This document shows positions 51,054 through 61,599 of a stretch of DNA of 64,000 bases, piece after piece. The stretch spans positions 1 through 64,000 of the forward strand of contig JAPHTO010000015.1 of the NCBI GenBank assembly GCA_026196955.1, written 5' to 3'. This DNA is from Colwellia sp. GTDB lineage: Bacteria > Pseudomonadota > Gammaproteobacteria > Enterobacterales > Alteromonadaceae. The translations under genes were made by a program, and so were the position numbers. Every line of letters begins with the position of its first letter. Position 1 is the first letter of the stretch. The notes below the pieces were generated by a model. That model made no database searches. It worked only from the letters and a program-made list of their open reading frames with translations, and had not been told where the DNA came from.

Positions 51054-53240
51054 ATGATGAAAATAAGAAGTTTGTTTTTTACTTTTGGTATGGCCTTAGT
51101 GTTTGCACCACAAACTGCCTTATTAGCTAAAGAAGGTAGCGTTAGCAAAGTAGATGATAGCCGTGTTATACAACAACGTCGTATCGAGCTAGCTGGAGCG
51201 CCGTTTCTCAATGCCAACTTAACTGTTGATGAACGGGTACAAGATCTTGCTAAACGCATGAGCTTAGATGAACAAATAACCTATCTGGCTGGCACAGGTT
51301 TTAAGTCAGGAATAAAAATAGGTGAGACTCAGCCGTTAACCGCCTATGGTTTGCCAGCCTTTAAAATGACTGATGCCACCTTAGGATCAAAGTTAACGAA
51401 AGATGCTATTTTATTCCCTGCCTATATTGGTTTAGCTGCATCGTTTAACACACAACTTTCTAATGATTATGGTCGTGCCGTTGCCGAGCAAAGCCGTGCC
51501 GATGGTTATCGTATTTTATTGGGCCCAGGCATTAATATGTACCGAGTGCCACATAATGGTCGTAACTTTGAATATTTAGGGGAAGATCCCTATTTAACCT
51601 CACGTTTGGTGGTGGCCTATATTAAAGCGGTACAACAAGCGGGCGTACTAGCTACCGTTAAACATTTTGTTGCCAATAACTCTGATTATTATCGCCAAAA
51701 TAGCAATAGTGTGATTGATGAACGGGTACTGAGAGAGCTTTACTTTCCTGCCTTTAAAGCAGCTATTCAAGAAGCTGATGTGAAAGCGGTGATGATGGCC
51801 TATAACCTGATCAACGGTAAATGGGCTGGCGAACATCCATGGCTTATTCAAGATATATTACGCAAAGAATGGGCTTTCACTGGCATGGTCATGAGTGATT
51901 GGTGGTCGGTATTCAATGCGAAGGAAACAATATTAAGTGGCCTTGATCTTGAAATGCCAAAAGCGGACATGTTTAAGGCTGAGAATATTAAAAAACTATT
52001 GACTGAAAAATCATTAACTCCCGATGATATTAAGCAACATGTCATAAATATTCTTACCCCTATTTTTGCTATGGGCTTGGCTGATGACATTAACCAAACA
52101 AGCCCTAGCTTACGCAATAATTGGGCTGAACATGCTGAAATAGCTAAACAATTGGGGCGAGAAAGTTTAGTACTGTTGAAAAATGATGGCGTATTACCCC
52201 TTGATCGCAATAAGGTTAAACACATTGCTGTGATCGGAAATAATGCGCTTGAGACCATTGCTAGCGGTGAAGGCGCAGCAGGTTTCGATCCAGGCAAGGA
52301 TTTTGTTACTTATTTTGCGGCGATTAAAAATAGTGCCGGGAAGCATATAAAGGTTGAGCATTATCAACAGCCTAATGCTGCGGTAGCAAAAGCAGATGTA
52401 GCGGTGGTATTTGTTAATGTCACCGAAAGTGAATCACGGGATCGCAACTTTAAATTACCGCCCGAACAGCAGCAATTAATAGAAAAAACTGCAGCGTTGA
52501 ATAACGATGTGGTTGTGGTAGTGAGTAGTGGTGGTGCGGTGGAGATGCCCTCATGGCAAAATAAAGCACGAGGTGTTTTTTACGCTTGGTATCCTGGTAC
52601 TTGGGGAGCGACTGCAATAGGTGAAGCTATTTTTGGTGACTTTTCACCCTCAGGTAAATTACCTATTTCAATAGAGCAACGCGAAGAAGACAGCCATTAC
52701 TGGGGCAACTACATTGAAGGTCCCAAGGCTCTGCCTTTTGCAGAAAAACAATGGTTAAGTAAGAAGAAAGGCGTACATCATCATGATATTCACTATCGTG
52801 AAGGGGTGCTAATGGGGTATCGCTGGTATGATGCAAAGCCCGTAGAGCCGTTATACCCGTTCGGTTTTGGTTTATCTTACACCCGCTTTTCCCTGAGCAA
52901 AGCCAAGCTTTCAAGCAACAGCATATCTGCTGACGAACAAATTGAAATTAGTGTGACGGTAAGCAACATCGGCCAACGTAGTGGCGCTGAAGTCGTACAG
53001 CTGTACGTTCATGACGTAACGAGTAGTGTTCTTCGTCCAATTAAAGAGCTTAAAGCTTTCAGTAAAGTCTTTGTCGAGGCTGGTGAAAGTAAGCAAGTTA
53101 GCTTAACGATAGATCGTAAGGCATTACAATTTTGGCATCCTGAAACTAAAGCGTGGACTGTAGAGGCTGGTGAATTTGAGTTATTACTTGGTACTTCGTC
53201 ACAACAGAGTAGTTCAATTGGCCGGATCAGTTATCAATAA
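51054..53240 (+). CDS. GH3 beta-glycosidase
   Basis: A 728-residue exported GH3 enzyme. Signal peptide about 1-25. The N-terminal barrel (about 60-330) contains DGYRILLGPGINMYRVPHNG, GEDPYLTSRL, the KHF/NNS substrate motifs VKHFVANNSDY and the nucleophile Asp in MVMSDWW. The alpha/beta sandwich (about 370-570) and a fibronectin III-like domain (about 630-725, VSNIGQRSGAEVVQLYVHD) follow. This three-domain layout is typical of beta-glucosidases and beta-xylosidases, less of the two-domain NagZ type. Operon partner of the preceding sulfatase. SD CAGGAAATAGAAA. Confidence 0.93.
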   Translation: MMKIRSLFFTFGMALVFAPQTALLAKEGSVSKVDDSRVIQQRRIELAGAPFLNANLTVDERVQDLAKRMSLDEQITYLAGTGFKSGIKIGETQPLTAYGLPAFKMTDATLGSKLTKDAILFPAYIGLAASFNTQLSNDYGRAVAEQSRADGYRILLGPGINMYRVPHNGRNFEYLGEDPYLTSRLVVAYIKAVQQAGVLATVKHFVANNSDYYRQNSNSVIDERVLRELYFPAFKAAIQEADVKAVMMAYNLINGKWAGEHPWLIQDILRKEWAFTGMVMSDWWSVFNAKETILSGLDLEMPKADMFKAENIKKLLTEKSLTPDDIKQHVINILTPIFAMGLADDINQTSPSLRNNWAEHAEIAKQLGRESLVLLKNDGVLPLDRNKVKHIAVIGNNALETIASGEGAAGFDPGKDFVTYFAAIKNSAGKHIKVEHYQQPNAAVAKADVAVVFVNVTESESRDRNFKLPPEQQQLIEKTAALNNDVVVVVSSGGAVEMPSWQNKARGVFYAWYPGTWGATAIGEAIFGDFSPSGKLPISIEQREEDSHYWGNYIEGPKALPFAEKQWLSKKKGVHHHDIHYREGVLMGYRWYDAKPVEPLYPFGFGLSYTRFSLSKAKLSSNSISADEQIEISVTVSNIGQRSGAEVVQLYVHDVTSSVLRPIKELKAFSKVFVEAGESKQVSLTIDRKALQFWHPETKAWTVEAGEFELLLGTSSQQSSSIGRISYQ

Positions 53241-53410
53241 GTACCCTTGTTAGATGGTTATAGTGTTGGCGAAGCTAACTAGCAATATAGCCTTCTTGTT
53301 GGCAAAACCTTGCTCACATGAGTATTAACCTTGTGATGTAAAAAAGACTTGCTGATTAATTTATCTATCAAACGTACATTTAGCTTACAAGTTACCGAAA
53401 GGCTTGTGTC

Positions 53411-53424
53411 TTTCATTGTGTTTC
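53411..53424. promoter_or_regulatory. Candidate phased TTTC element upstream of the GH116 gene
   Basis: TTTCATTGTGTTTC has two TTTC blocks exactly 10 bp apart, as at 49409 and, in reverse orientation, at 62660-62675. It lies about 25 bp ahead of the GH116 start. Confidence 0.3.
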
Positions 53425-53447
53425 TATGATTTATAGGATTAATTGAG

Positions 53448-56153
53448 ATGAAAACCCAGTTTTACAAAAGTAGCATAATTATCAAGGCTTGTTTTTTAAC
53501 ATTAATAATAAGCTTATTTTCATGTCAAGATAGGCAAAGTAACGTAACAGACACTAGGTTAGTAGCGACAGAAGAGCAGCCAGCAAAGCGCCACTCAAAT
53601 AGCTACAGCGGTGAACAGTTGCGTTATATAGGTATGCCGGTAGGAGGAATTACTTCAGGGCAAGTCTATTTGGGCGGTGATGGCCAACTTTGGTATTGGG
53701 ATATTTTTAATATCAAACGATTAGATCCAGGCGGTGGCGGTGATAAGTTTTATTTAAACCCGCTAGTGCAAGATAAACGGTTTGAACAAGGTTTTGCTGT
53801 TCGCGTAAACAAGCTGCCACCTAGCGATTTAAGGTCAATAGTTAGGCCGTTAAGAAACGACGGCTTTAAACATATTGAATTTAAAGGTGAATATCCCGTT
53901 GGTAAAGTAAAATATACCGATAACGATATGCCAGTAAAGGTAGAGCTAAATGCCTTTTCTCCCTTTATACCAACCTCGCATGAATCATCGGATTATCCAG
54001 CAATTATCATGGAGTATACCCTAACCAATGAAACGGACGTTTCTGTTGAGGCGGAATTAATTGGTTGGTTGCAAAATATGGTGAACTATCAATCGCATGA
54101 TAGTATTAAACAAGACAATGCTCGGCATATTAATACCATTATCCAAGCGGGCAACAATGTTCAACTTTATGCTGAAAGCAACGTTGAAGAAGTTGGAAAA
54201 GAGTATCCAGATAGTGGCAACATGACCCTAACATTACTCGATGCACAAAATAGTTGGTCAACGCCAAAAGCACCCGCAGATATTGACTATAATTTAGCTG
54301 AAGTGAAAGGCTCATCGGATAAGAAGGCGGCTGCCAGCTTAGGTAAAGCATTAACGGGGGCTATTGGTAGTAAAGTGACTTTAGCGCCAGGACAAAGCCA
54401 AACGGTGAAGTTTGTTTTATCTTGGTACTTCCCTAATGTGCATAAAGTTGATATTCCTAAATTAGATAATCATCAGCAGTTACGTTATTTTTATAGCAAA
54501 AAATTTGCATCATCGGCAGCAGTTGCGCTTGATATTGCCGATAAACAAGATGCGTTAATTCAAGCGACTAAACAATGGAATAAAACTTGGTATGACTCAA
54601 CTTTACCTTATTGGTTTTTAAATAGAACCTTCAGCAATACCAGTACCTTAGCAACAACTTCAGTTTATAGGTTTACTTCCACCAATCAGGATGAAAATTC
54701 TGAAGGGCGATTTTACGCGATGGAAGGGGTATATTTAGGTGAAGGCACTTGTACGCATGTTTTCCATTATGAGCAGGCGCTAGGGAGAGTGTTTCCTCAT
54801 TTAGCCAGACAGCTACGCACACAGATAGATTTTGGCAGTAGCTTTAGCGACGGGATAATAAAATATCGCGCAGAGCACTCTAAGGTTGGCCGTCATGATG
54901 GCAGAGGTTATGCTGTTGATGGCCAAGCAGGGACTATTCTGCGAGCTTATCGCGAGCATACCACCTCTGCTGACAACGCTTATTTGACAGAGCATTGGCA
55001 AAAAATTAAACAAAGCACTGAGTATATGATTGCCCATGATGCAGAAAAGTCACTCACTCCAGATGGGCTCTTAGAAGGGGCGCAATACAATACTCTTGAT
55101 CGCACTTGGTATGGGAAAATTGCTTGGTTAAGTGGTCTTTATAATGCTGCATTACTTGCTAGTGCTGAAATGGCTGATGTCATGGCTGATAAAGAGTTTG
55201 CGCTAAAAGCAAGAGCGATTGCCGCGCAAGGTAAGCAATCTTTAACCGCTGAATTATTCAATGGTGAATATTTCATTAATCAACTTGACCCTAATCACCT
55301 TGAATCACCCAACTCATATCTTGGTAACCATATCGATCAAGTGATGGGGCAGTCTTGGGCGATGCAATTAGGCTTACCTCGTGTTTTTGCTAAAGAAGAG
55401 ACACTGAGTGCTCTAGCAGCTTTATATAAATATAACTTTTTTGATGACATTGGCGAATACTTGAAAACATCTGAAATTAAGAACGTACGTTTTTATGCGC
55501 TGCCGGGCGAGCCGGGTACTTTAATGACTACTTTTCCTAATGGTGGTGTTGAAAAAGTTAGTGGAAAAATTGAGAACGATTGGCACAGTCTAGTAGTTGG
55601 TTATTTCAGTGAAAGCATGACCGGATATACATATCAAGCGGCAGCACACATGATTGCTGAAGGCATGGTGAAAGAAGGTATGGATATGATTGAAGCTATT
55701 CATACTCGCTACCAACCTGAAAAACGTAATCCGTATAATGAAGTAGAATATGGCAACCATTATATTCGCGCTATGGCTAGTTTTGGTGCTTTTATCGCCG
55801 CCTCTGGTTTTACTTTGAATGAGCCTAAAGGTGAAATTGGTTTTGCACCCAAATTGACACAAAGTCAGTTTAAATCAGCTTTTATCACGGGTAATGGTTG
55901 GGGAAGCTATTCACAAGCACTAACTGAAAAGCAGCAAGAGTTTAGTTTGTTATTGTCATACGGACATTTCAATCTAAATACCTTAGTGCTACCAAGTGTA
56001 GAATATCTAGAAGAAAGCAAAGTTAAGGCATTGCTAAATGGAGAAGAAGTTAAGGCTGTTGTTAAAAAACAAGGCGAGAATATGCGCATTGAATTTGAAT
56101 CTTTAAACTTAACAGCAGCAGATAATTTACAGCTTATTTTTACTCGTATCTAA
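53448..56153 (+). CDS. GH116-family glycosidase lipoprotein (DUF608/GBA2-like)
   Basis: A 901-residue lipoprotein (LFSC lipobox near residue 26). The GBA2 N-terminal domain begins with [27 protein letters not shown] and covers about 50-330. An (alpha/alpha)6 catalytic domain follows, with [42 protein letters not shown] and the Trp-rich [20 protein letters not shown]116 members hydrolyse beta-glucosides, beta-xylosides or beta-GlcNAc, with a Glu nucleophile and Asp acid. The Glu in GEGTCTHV is a candidate nucleophile. The nearby GH3 and sulfatase suggest it acts on the same sulfated glycan. Confidence 0.85.
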   Translation: MKTQFYKSSIIIKACFLTLIISLFSCQDRQSNVTDTRLVATEEQPAKRHSNSYSGEQLRYIGMPVGGITSGQVYLGGDGQLWYWDIFNIKRLDPGGGGDKFYLNPLVQDKRFEQGFAVRVNKLPPSDLRSIVRPLRNDGFKHIEFKGEYPVGKVKYTDNDMPVKVELNAFSPFIPTSHESSDYPAIIMEYTLTNETDVSVEAELIGWLQNMVNYQSHDSIKQDNARHINTIIQAGNNVQLYAESNVEEVGKEYPDSGNMTLTLLDAQNSWSTPKAPADIDYNLAEVKGSSDKKAAASLGKALTGAIGSKVTLAPGQSQTVKFVLSWYFPNVHKVDIPKLDNHQQLRYFYSKKFASSAAVALDIADKQDALIQATKQWNKTWYDSTLPYWFLNRTFSNTSTLATTSVYRFTSTNQDENSEGRFYAMEGVYLGEGTCTHVFHYEQALGRVFPHLARQLRTQIDFGSSFSDGIIKYRAEHSKVGRHDGRGYAVDGQAGTILRAYREHTTSADNAYLTEHWQKIKQSTEYMIAHDAEKSLTPDGLLEGAQYNTLDRTWYGKIAWLSGLYNAALLASAEMADVMADKEFALKARAIAAQGKQSLTAELFNGEYFINQLDPNHLESPNSYLGNHIDQVMGQSWAMQLGLPRVFAKEETLSALAALYKYNFFDDIGEYLKTSEIKNVRFYALPGEPGTLMTTFPNGGVEKVSGKIENDWHSLVVGYFSESMTGYTYQAAAHMIAEGMVKEGMDMIEAIHTRYQPEKRNPYNEVEYGNHYIRAMASFGAFIAASGFTLNEPKGEIGFAPKLTQSQFKSAFITGNGWGSYSQALTEKQQEFSLLLSYGHFNLNTLVLPSVEYLEESKVKALLNGEEVKAVVKKQGENMRIEFESLNLTAADNLQLIFTRI

Positions 56154-56183
56154 CTGCATTTCTGCTGATAGAATTCAAAAACT

Positions 56184-56246
56184 TGAGCGTTACTCGTTTC
56201 ATGAAGACATTAAATCTTAATTGAAGTACGAAAGGAGTATCGCTCA
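56184..56246. repeat. Imperfect long inverted repeat between convergent genes
   Basis: TGAGCGTTACTCGTTTC (56184-56200) and GAAAGGAGTATCGCTCA (56230-56246) pair over 15 of 17 positions with a 29-base loop. No T-run is adjacent. It could end both convergent transcripts by a Rho-assisted route or be a relic of a small mobile element. Confidence 0.5.
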
Positions 56247-56352
56247 GGTTTAATATCAACTAGCAAGATAAACAGACTAATCTTAATTATGCAGTGAAAT
56301 ATGAGTAATGCTTTATAAAAGAATTACTCAACTGTGGCTGCATAAGATTGCG

Positions 56353-57846
56353 TTACATTTTTTTCAATACTGGTATATAGGCACCAACCGATGTTAAATA
56401 GTTGGTTAACTGCTTATCTAACTGTTGTGCTTTTTTCGGCATCTTATCAAGTAAGTTATTACTTTCATTAGGATCTTTTGCAAGGTTAAATAGCAAAAGA
56501 GTTTGGTGATGGTAATTACGAATAAGCTTATAGTCACCAACTCTAATAGCGCTTGCTGGGTACCCCCCTTCCGCTTGATAATGAGGGAAGTGAAAGAATA
56601 ATGGTCGCTGATTGAAGATTAGCTCTTTTGCTTTTTGTTCTTTAAATAGAGGAACTAAACTTAGACCTTCAAGGTGTTGGCTGCTTATCAAAGGTGCGCC
56701 TATCATCTCTAACAAAGTCGGATAAAAGTCTGTGCTGGTAACAGGTATATCTGAACTCATACCTGCTTTACTATGACCTGGCCAATGAATAAGCAAAGGT
56801 GTTCGTAAACCACCATCAAAAACAAAGGTTTTTCCCGTGCGCAACGGAAAATTAGACGTTGGATGTTTCTGAAACGACAGTGATGCCATGCCACCATTAT
56901 CACCAGTTAAGATAATAATCGTATTATCATATTGCCCTGATGCCTTTAGTGCTTTAACTAAGCGGCCAATATTATGATCTAAGGTCGCTAATTCTCCAGC
57001 GTAATCAGCATCGTCTTGACGAACTTTTTGTGCCTTATGCCCATAACTATCTAGTATTGCGTCATTTTTTAGCTCAGGTAAGGATTGAGCTTTTTTGCTA
57101 AATTTTTCACGTAATGCTGGTTTCGATAAAATAGGAGAATGCATCGCAAAATGCGCAAGATGCATATAAAATGGTTGTTTACGATCTTTAGTCATAAACT
57201 CAATGGCGTGTTCAGTTAACAAATCAGTAAAGTTGTCTCCCTCTTTCGCGTTAGGAAAATAATCAGGATTCCCCCTGAATGGATAAAACATTGATGCGCT
57301 ATTTGCTTCAATGACGGCCATTTGCGAATCATAACCATGATTTTTAGGACCTCCCGTTTCATCAAAGCTTCCCATGTGCCACTTGCCATAAAACGCAGTA
57401 TCATAGCCGATTTCTTTAAGCGATTCTCCTAAGGTTATTTCATTTCCTTTAATGCCTGAGGATTTAGATAAAGGTGTGAGCACACTCGCGTGCTCTTTAC
57501 GGCCACGGGTAAATGCCTTGCTGCTGCCTGGTAGCCACTGGGTGACTCCATGTCTAGCGGGGTTTTTTCCGGTTAAAATACTTACTCGGGTTGGGGAACA
57601 CATAGGGCTGGGCGTATAAGCATTATTAAAGCGCATCCATTCGCTAGCTAAGTGATCTATTTCGGGCGTTTCATAAAACGAACTGCCGTTATAACCTACA
57701 TCTTTCCATCCAAAATCATCAATTAGAATAAAGAGTACATTCGGCTTATCACTGGAATCGTTATCTTGTGCAAGTGCTGGCTGATTAAGTAATAAAGTAA
57801 TTATTAATAACAATTTACTGAAGAAGTATATGGTTTTATTTATCAT
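56353..57846 (-). CDS. S1-family sulfatase (CSPTR)
   Basis: A 497-residue exported sulfatase with a signal peptide ending at PALAQ. Metal site NVLFILIDDFGWKDVG, formylglycine motif MCSPTRVSILTGKNPARHGVT, AFYGKWHMGS and ILTGDNGGMASL; TDFYPTLLEMIG and the C-terminal KDPNESNNLL are typical. Its promoter faces that of another sulfatase across a 367-bp region with an array of phased GAAG elements. It resembles the product at 49496 in its motif and in the PARxG-type segment, suggesting a related subfamily. Confidence 0.94.
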   Translation of the reverse strand: MINKTIYFFSKLLLIITLLLNQPALAQDNDSSDKPNVLFILIDDFGWKDVGYNGSSFYETPEIDHLASEWMRFNNAYTPSPMCSPTRVSILTGKNPARHGVTQWLPGSSKAFTRGRKEHASVLTPLSKSSGIKGNEITLGESLKEIGYDTAFYGKWHMGSFDETGGPKNHGYDSQMAVIEANSASMFYPFRGNPDYFPNAKEGDNFTDLLTEHAIEFMTKDRKQPFYMHLAHFAMHSPILSKPALREKFSKKAQSLPELKNDAILDSYGHKAQKVRQDDADYAGELATLDHNIGRLVKALKASGQYDNTIIILTGDNGGMASLSFQKHPTSNFPLRTGKTFVFDGGLRTPLLIHWPGHSKAGMSSDIPVTSTDFYPTLLEMIGAPLISSQHLEGLSLVPLFKEQKAKELIFNQRPLFFHFPHYQAEGGYPASAIRVGDYKLIRNYHHQTLLLFNLAKDPNESNNLLDKMPKKAQQLDKQLTNYLTSVGAYIPVLKKM

Positions 57847-58213
57847 ATTTTTACTCTTTATTTAATATTGTTAGTTGTATTTTCTTTTAGTACTCTAATT
57901 ATACTTATATCTGAAAGTTAGTGAAAGTATTTTGAAGGCGCTGTGAAGTAATATGAAGTGTAATAGGTTAATATAAAGTAATATGAAGAGCTGTTGTTTT
58001 AATTAAGTTGATATTGGTCGTCAATAACTTTACCAACGAGTGAGGCATAGCCTCTCGCGTTGTGCTTGTATTTTTACTTGGCATTTGGCTGACTAACACG
58101 AGAGTTAAAACTAAAATAAACGAGAATTATATTGTGGATCTTAAGTTTTTCAGGCTCTTTACTTATTAGTAGTAGCAAAAAATCTTGATAAATTTAATAG
58201 GTTAATTCAGCGT
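57847..58213. other. Divergent sulfatase promoter region
   Basis: Holds the phased repeat array at 57913-57989 and presumably both promoters. The rest (57990-58213) shows no further structure I can support. Confidence 0.5.
57913..57989. repeat. Array of about eight helically phased GAAAG/TGAAG elements
   Basis: GAAAG or GAAGN occurs at 57913, 57923, 57934, 57945, 57955, 57975 (AAAGT) and 57985. A degraded unit lies near 57965. Steps are 10, 11, 11, 10, 10, 10 and 10 bp, so all units lie on one face of the helix. It occupies the divergent promoter region of two sulfatase genes and is probably a cooperative regulator-binding array. Confidence 0.55.
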
Positions 58214-59596
58214 ATGGGCAAAAAATATTCTCTAAAAATTAGTGGCTTAGTGCTTTGGCTTGTTGCTAGCATTGTAAATGCAGCCCAGACTCGTCCGAAT
58301 GTTATTGTGATACTTGCCGATGATCTAGGTTATGCGGATGTTGGTTACCACCATAGTAGCGAAGATGTTGTGACCCCTAATATTGATCGTTTGGCGAAAA
58401 GTGGTGCTTATTTTACCGATGGTTATGTTACAGCACCAGTTTGTGGGCCTTCAAGAGTAGGACTTATCACGGGGCGATATCAACAGCGCTTCGGTTATCA
58501 CGATAACATTGGTCCTTTTGTGCGTGACAAAAGTATAGTGCAAGGTTTGCCGGAAGAGATCAAAACGGCTGGTGATATCTTCAAAAGTATCGGCTATAGA
58601 ACTGGTATGGTTGGCAAGTGGCACGATGGCGATGAACAACAGTTTTGGCCACACAACCGAGGCTTTGAAGAGTTCTTTGGCTTTAATAATGGTGCTGCCG
58701 ATTATTTTATCGGCAAGAAGAATAAGCAAAAATCTAAGACTAAACTTTGGGGAGCGATTTATCGTAATGATCAATTAGTTGAAGATTTTGATAGTTACCT
58801 AACCGATGCTTTTGGCCTTGAAGCGGTTGACTATATTGAGCGACATAAAAACGAGCCTTTCTTTTTATATGTATCATTTAACGCTGTGCATGGACCCTTG
58901 CAAGCACGTAAGCAAGATTTAGCTCGGTTCAAGCACATTAAAAACAAAAAACGTCGTACTGTAGTTGCCATGAATTACAACATGGATGAAAACATAGGAA
59001 AAATTCTTGATAGTTTGCAAGCAAACCAGTTAACAGAAAATACTATCGTTTTTTTTCTCTCGGATAATGGCGGTAAAATAAAAGGTAATCATTCTTATAA
59101 TTTACCACTGCGTGGTGAGAAAAATTATTTGTGGGATGGCGGTGTGCGTATTCCATTTGCGGTCAGCTGGCCTGGGCATATTCCCACAGGCCAAATACTA
59201 TCAGAGCCTGTAATTTCGCTTGATATAATGCAAACTGCTTTAGCAGCGGCAGAGGTGAGGGCAGATAGCTCGCTCAAGCTTGATGGTGTTAATTTATTAC
59301 CTTATTTAACTCAGCAAGAAAAGGCATTAGCCGATCGTTATATTTTTTGGGCTAACAATAATAGTTGGTCAGTCCGTAACCGTGAATGGAAGTTGATTAG
59401 CAATAAAGGTAAACAATCACTGTTTCATATCAACTCTGACATGAGTGAAAAGCATAATTTAATTCGCAGTAAACCCGAGGTTGCTATGCAACTTATCAAA
59501 AAATATAACGCTTGGAATGAAGAGAATGAGCAGCCACGATGGGGCTGGGGTAAGCAAAGTCATTTACCTGTGAAAAAGGGCTATCGTAAGCATTAA
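58214..59596 (+). CDS. S1-family sulfatase (CGPSR)
   Basis: A 460-residue periplasmic sulfatase with a signal peptide ending near VNAAQ. Metal site NVIVILADDLGYADVG, formylglycine motif VCGPSRVGLITGRYQQRFGYH, GMVGKWHDGD (Asp where many have Leu-Gly) and FFLSDNGGKIKG. The C-terminus has INSDMSEKHNL. CGPSR is an accepted formylglycine motif. It is followed 52 bp later by an SGNH hydrolase gene, so the pair may remove sulfate and ester groups from one sugar. Confidence 0.94.
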   Translation: MGKKYSLKISGLVLWLVASIVNAAQTRPNVIVILADDLGYADVGYHHSSEDVVTPNIDRLAKSGAYFTDGYVTAPVCGPSRVGLITGRYQQRFGYHDNIGPFVRDKSIVQGLPEEIKTAGDIFKSIGYRTGMVGKWHDGDEQQFWPHNRGFEEFFGFNNGAADYFIGKKNKQKSKTKLWGAIYRNDQLVEDFDSYLTDAFGLEAVDYIERHKNEPFFLYVSFNAVHGPLQARKQDLARFKHIKNKKRRTVVAMNYNMDENIGKILDSLQANQLTENTIVFFLSDNGGKIKGNHSYNLPLRGEKNYLWDGGVRIPFAVSWPGHIPTGQILSEPVISLDIMQTALAAAEVRADSSLKLDGVNLLPYLTQQEKALADRYIFWANNNSWSVRNREWKLISNKGKQSLFHINSDMSEKHNLIRSKPEVAMQLIKKYNAWNEENEQPRWGWGKQSHLPVKKGYRKH

Positions 59597-59648
59597 TAAT
59601 TATTGATATTCAGTACGCTAATTTTTTATCATTTTAATGAGGATAATC

Positions 59649-60404
59649 ATGAAAAAAGTCACTAAACATGTTTTGACCATATTGTTATTTTCTGGCCTTG
59701 CGGCTTGCAGTACCCTACCCGAAAATTATAGTTATGATAAAGACATTGAAGCCACTCAGGCCAAAATGCGTGATGGCAAAGCAAGAAAGTGGTCTTTAAA
59801 ACGCCATGAAAGCAAATTACAAGAGAAGCAAGGAAAACAAATCGATTTAGTTTTTGTTGGTGACTCCATAACCCATGGTTGGGAAGGAAAAAAAGGAAGG
59901 GCTGTTTGGAAAGAGAATTTTGCTGATTTAAATGCATTTAATCTTGGCTACAGCGGCGATCGAACTGAGCATGTTTTATGGCGTTTACAAAATGGTGAAG
60001 TAGATGGTTTAGCCCCTAAATTAGTGGTGTTAATGATTGGTACCAATAATACTGGCCACCGTAAAGAAAGCTCTGAAGATACGGCTTATGGTATTTTTGC
60101 TATTACCCAAGAACTTCGTCAGCGTTTGCCAACATCAAAAATTCTATTACTAGGTATTTTCCCACGTGGCGCGACGGCTGATGATCCGTTGCGTAAGCTG
60201 AATGAGGGAGTCAATGACATCATTAAAAATTATGCTGCTGACACTGAACACATTCATTATTTGAATATAAATGAAGGGTTTCTTAAAGCGGATGGCAGCC
60301 TACCTAAAAGCGTGATGCCTGATCGTTTGCACCCTAACCAAAAAGGGTATCAAATTTGGGCGACAGCTATGCTGCCAACAATTAAGCGTTTAATGGTTGA
60401 GTAA
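59649..60404 (+). CDS. SGNH/GDSL hydrolase lipoprotein
   Basis: About 251 residues. I chose the ATG at 59649, which has GAGG 8-11 bases upstream. Lipobox LAAC near residue 19. SGNH blocks are present: [13 protein letters not shown] (Ser), [16 protein letters not shown] (Gly), [12 protein letters not shown] (Asn) and [14 protein letters not shown] (Asp-His). This is the PAF-acetylhydrolase-like branch often found in glycan loci, where members remove O- or N-acetyl groups. A carbohydrate esterase role is inferred from the sulfatase neighbour. Confidence 0.88.
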   Translation: MKKVTKHVLTILLFSGLAACSTLPENYSYDKDIEATQAKMRDGKARKWSLKRHESKLQEKQGKQIDLVFVGDSITHGWEGKKGRAVWKENFADLNAFNLGYSGDRTEHVLWRLQNGEVDGLAPKLVVLMIGTNNTGHRKESSEDTAYGIFAITQELRQRLPTSKILLLGIFPRGATADDPLRKLNEGVNDIIKNYAADTEHIHYLNINEGFLKADGSLPKSVMPDRLHPNQKGYQIWATAMLPTIKRLMVE

Positions 60405-60539
60405 TTATTACCAAGCCATTTCTCTTTAATCGCAGACGCTTAATAACCTAAATATTTAAATATATTTTAGAGACATTTATTGCGACTTAAGGCGCAACTG
60501 TTTGCCAAATGCGTGCTTAACATACTAAGATAAAAAAAT

Positions 60540-60562
60540 GCCAAGATAGTCACTATCTTGGC
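60540..60562 (-). terminator. Rho-independent terminator after the minimal GH20-like gene
   Basis: GCCAAGATAG (60540-60549) and CTATCTTGGC (60553-60562) form a perfect 10-bp stem with a 3-base loop. On the minus strand seven T residues follow almost immediately (60538-60532). Confidence 0.85.
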
Positions 60563-60582
60563 TAATACAATTTAAACCGTTA

Positions 60583-61527
60583 TTAGTTGTGCTTAAACGC
60601 CTTTCCATACTTGGTTATTTGTTTTAACCAGTCTTGGCGATACTTCTCATTGGTAGGTGTCCAAGGGGTTAGCACTAGATGTTTGGTTAAGCCCTGTTCT
60701 GTTAGTTCTTTCTTCCAATTATCAATGTTACTTTGCTTATTGCCCGGCGCAGCCCAGACAGTGAAACCCATATTACTTAACTCTTTAGCTATCTTTCCAT
60801 TAGGATGATCATAATCCCATATCATCTGAATGATATCTTTTGGTAAATCAGGTGCAGCGCGCATGGTTTTTTCTGCGTAAACCTGGGCATGACTCTTGTC
60901 TCTTTCTAAATAAGCACCGTCACTCCAGATCACTGTTTTTATGCCATGACTTTTTAATAACGTGTGATAGCGCTTTATTTCTGCAACGTATTGTTTGGTT
61001 GAACGGTTATGATCTTCATCCATGCCAATATGAAAATATTTTAAATTGCCTATTTCGTTGATGAGCTCTTCAAAAACATTTTTAACCACAGGACGTGATA
61101 ATGTTACTGTTTTGGCAACACTTAGCCCGTCCCAGTATGGAGATAACCATCTATCATGTTGATTACGATTACTACTTGATAAATTAAGTTTTGGGATAAC
61201 TTCCATGCCGTAGCCTCTCGCTTTCGCTATGAGCTCTTTTAATGCCGACATTTTAATACTATAAGCGCGTGTCAACTTAGGGTGAGACTGATAAATTACT
61301 CCATCTTCTATATCAAGAATAAGTGTGTTGAAGCCAGCTTCAGCCATGGCATCAACTAATGCCAAGCCAACCTTTAAATCAAACTTTTTTTCATCATCAG
61401 TCATTGTTAACCACCAAGGATCGTAATGAGTAAGGTGCATTAATGCGCCACGAACTTGCGGTTGTTCAGTTGCTTGCAGTACAAACGATGTTAAGATAAA
61501 AAAAAGACAGCCAAAATACTTTAGCAT
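60583..61527 (-). CDS. Minimal GH20-like glycosidase (barrel only)
   Basis: A 314-residue exported protein with a signal peptide ending at LQATEQ. The barrel resembles GH20: FNTLILDIEDGVIYQSHP, then RGYGMEVIPKLNLSSSNRNQ, then YFHIGMDEDHNRS with the Asp-Glu pair in the HxGxDE position, then IKTVIWSDGAYL and IIQMIWDYD. It lacks the usual N-terminal GH20b domain and is about 200 residues shorter than the other three. It might be a distant family with the same mechanism. Second gene of a minus-strand pair with the lipocalin-like gene, ending at a strong terminator. Confidence 0.75.
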   Translation of the reverse strand: MLKYFGCLFFILTSFVLQATEQPQVRGALMHLTHYDPWWLTMTDDEKKFDLKVGLALVDAMAEAGFNTLILDIEDGVIYQSHPKLTRAYSIKMSALKELIAKARGYGMEVIPKLNLSSSNRNQHDRWLSPYWDGLSVAKTVTLSRPVVKNVFEELINEIGNLKYFHIGMDEDHNRSTKQYVAEIKRYHTLLKSHGIKTVIWSDGAYLERDKSHAQVYAEKTMRAAPDLPKDIIQMIWDYDHPNGKIAKELSNMGFTVWAAPGNKQSNIDNWKKELTEQGLTKHLVLTPWTPTNEKYRQDWLKQITKYGKAFKHN

Positions 61528-61599
61528 TGTGAGTTCCTCATTTTCAGTGTGTTAAAAAGTGTTATGCACTACTTATTTACCGTAAATAGTATCTGTGAT

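Noticed and set aside
51848..52297. 149-codon minus-strand frame inside the GH3 gene
   Set aside because: Antisense shadow of conserved GH3 sequence; no signal, motif or ribosome-binding site.
57913..57989. CRISPR array reading of the phased repeats
   Set aside because: Unit length is 10-11 bp with no spacers of CRISPR size, and no cas genes are present.
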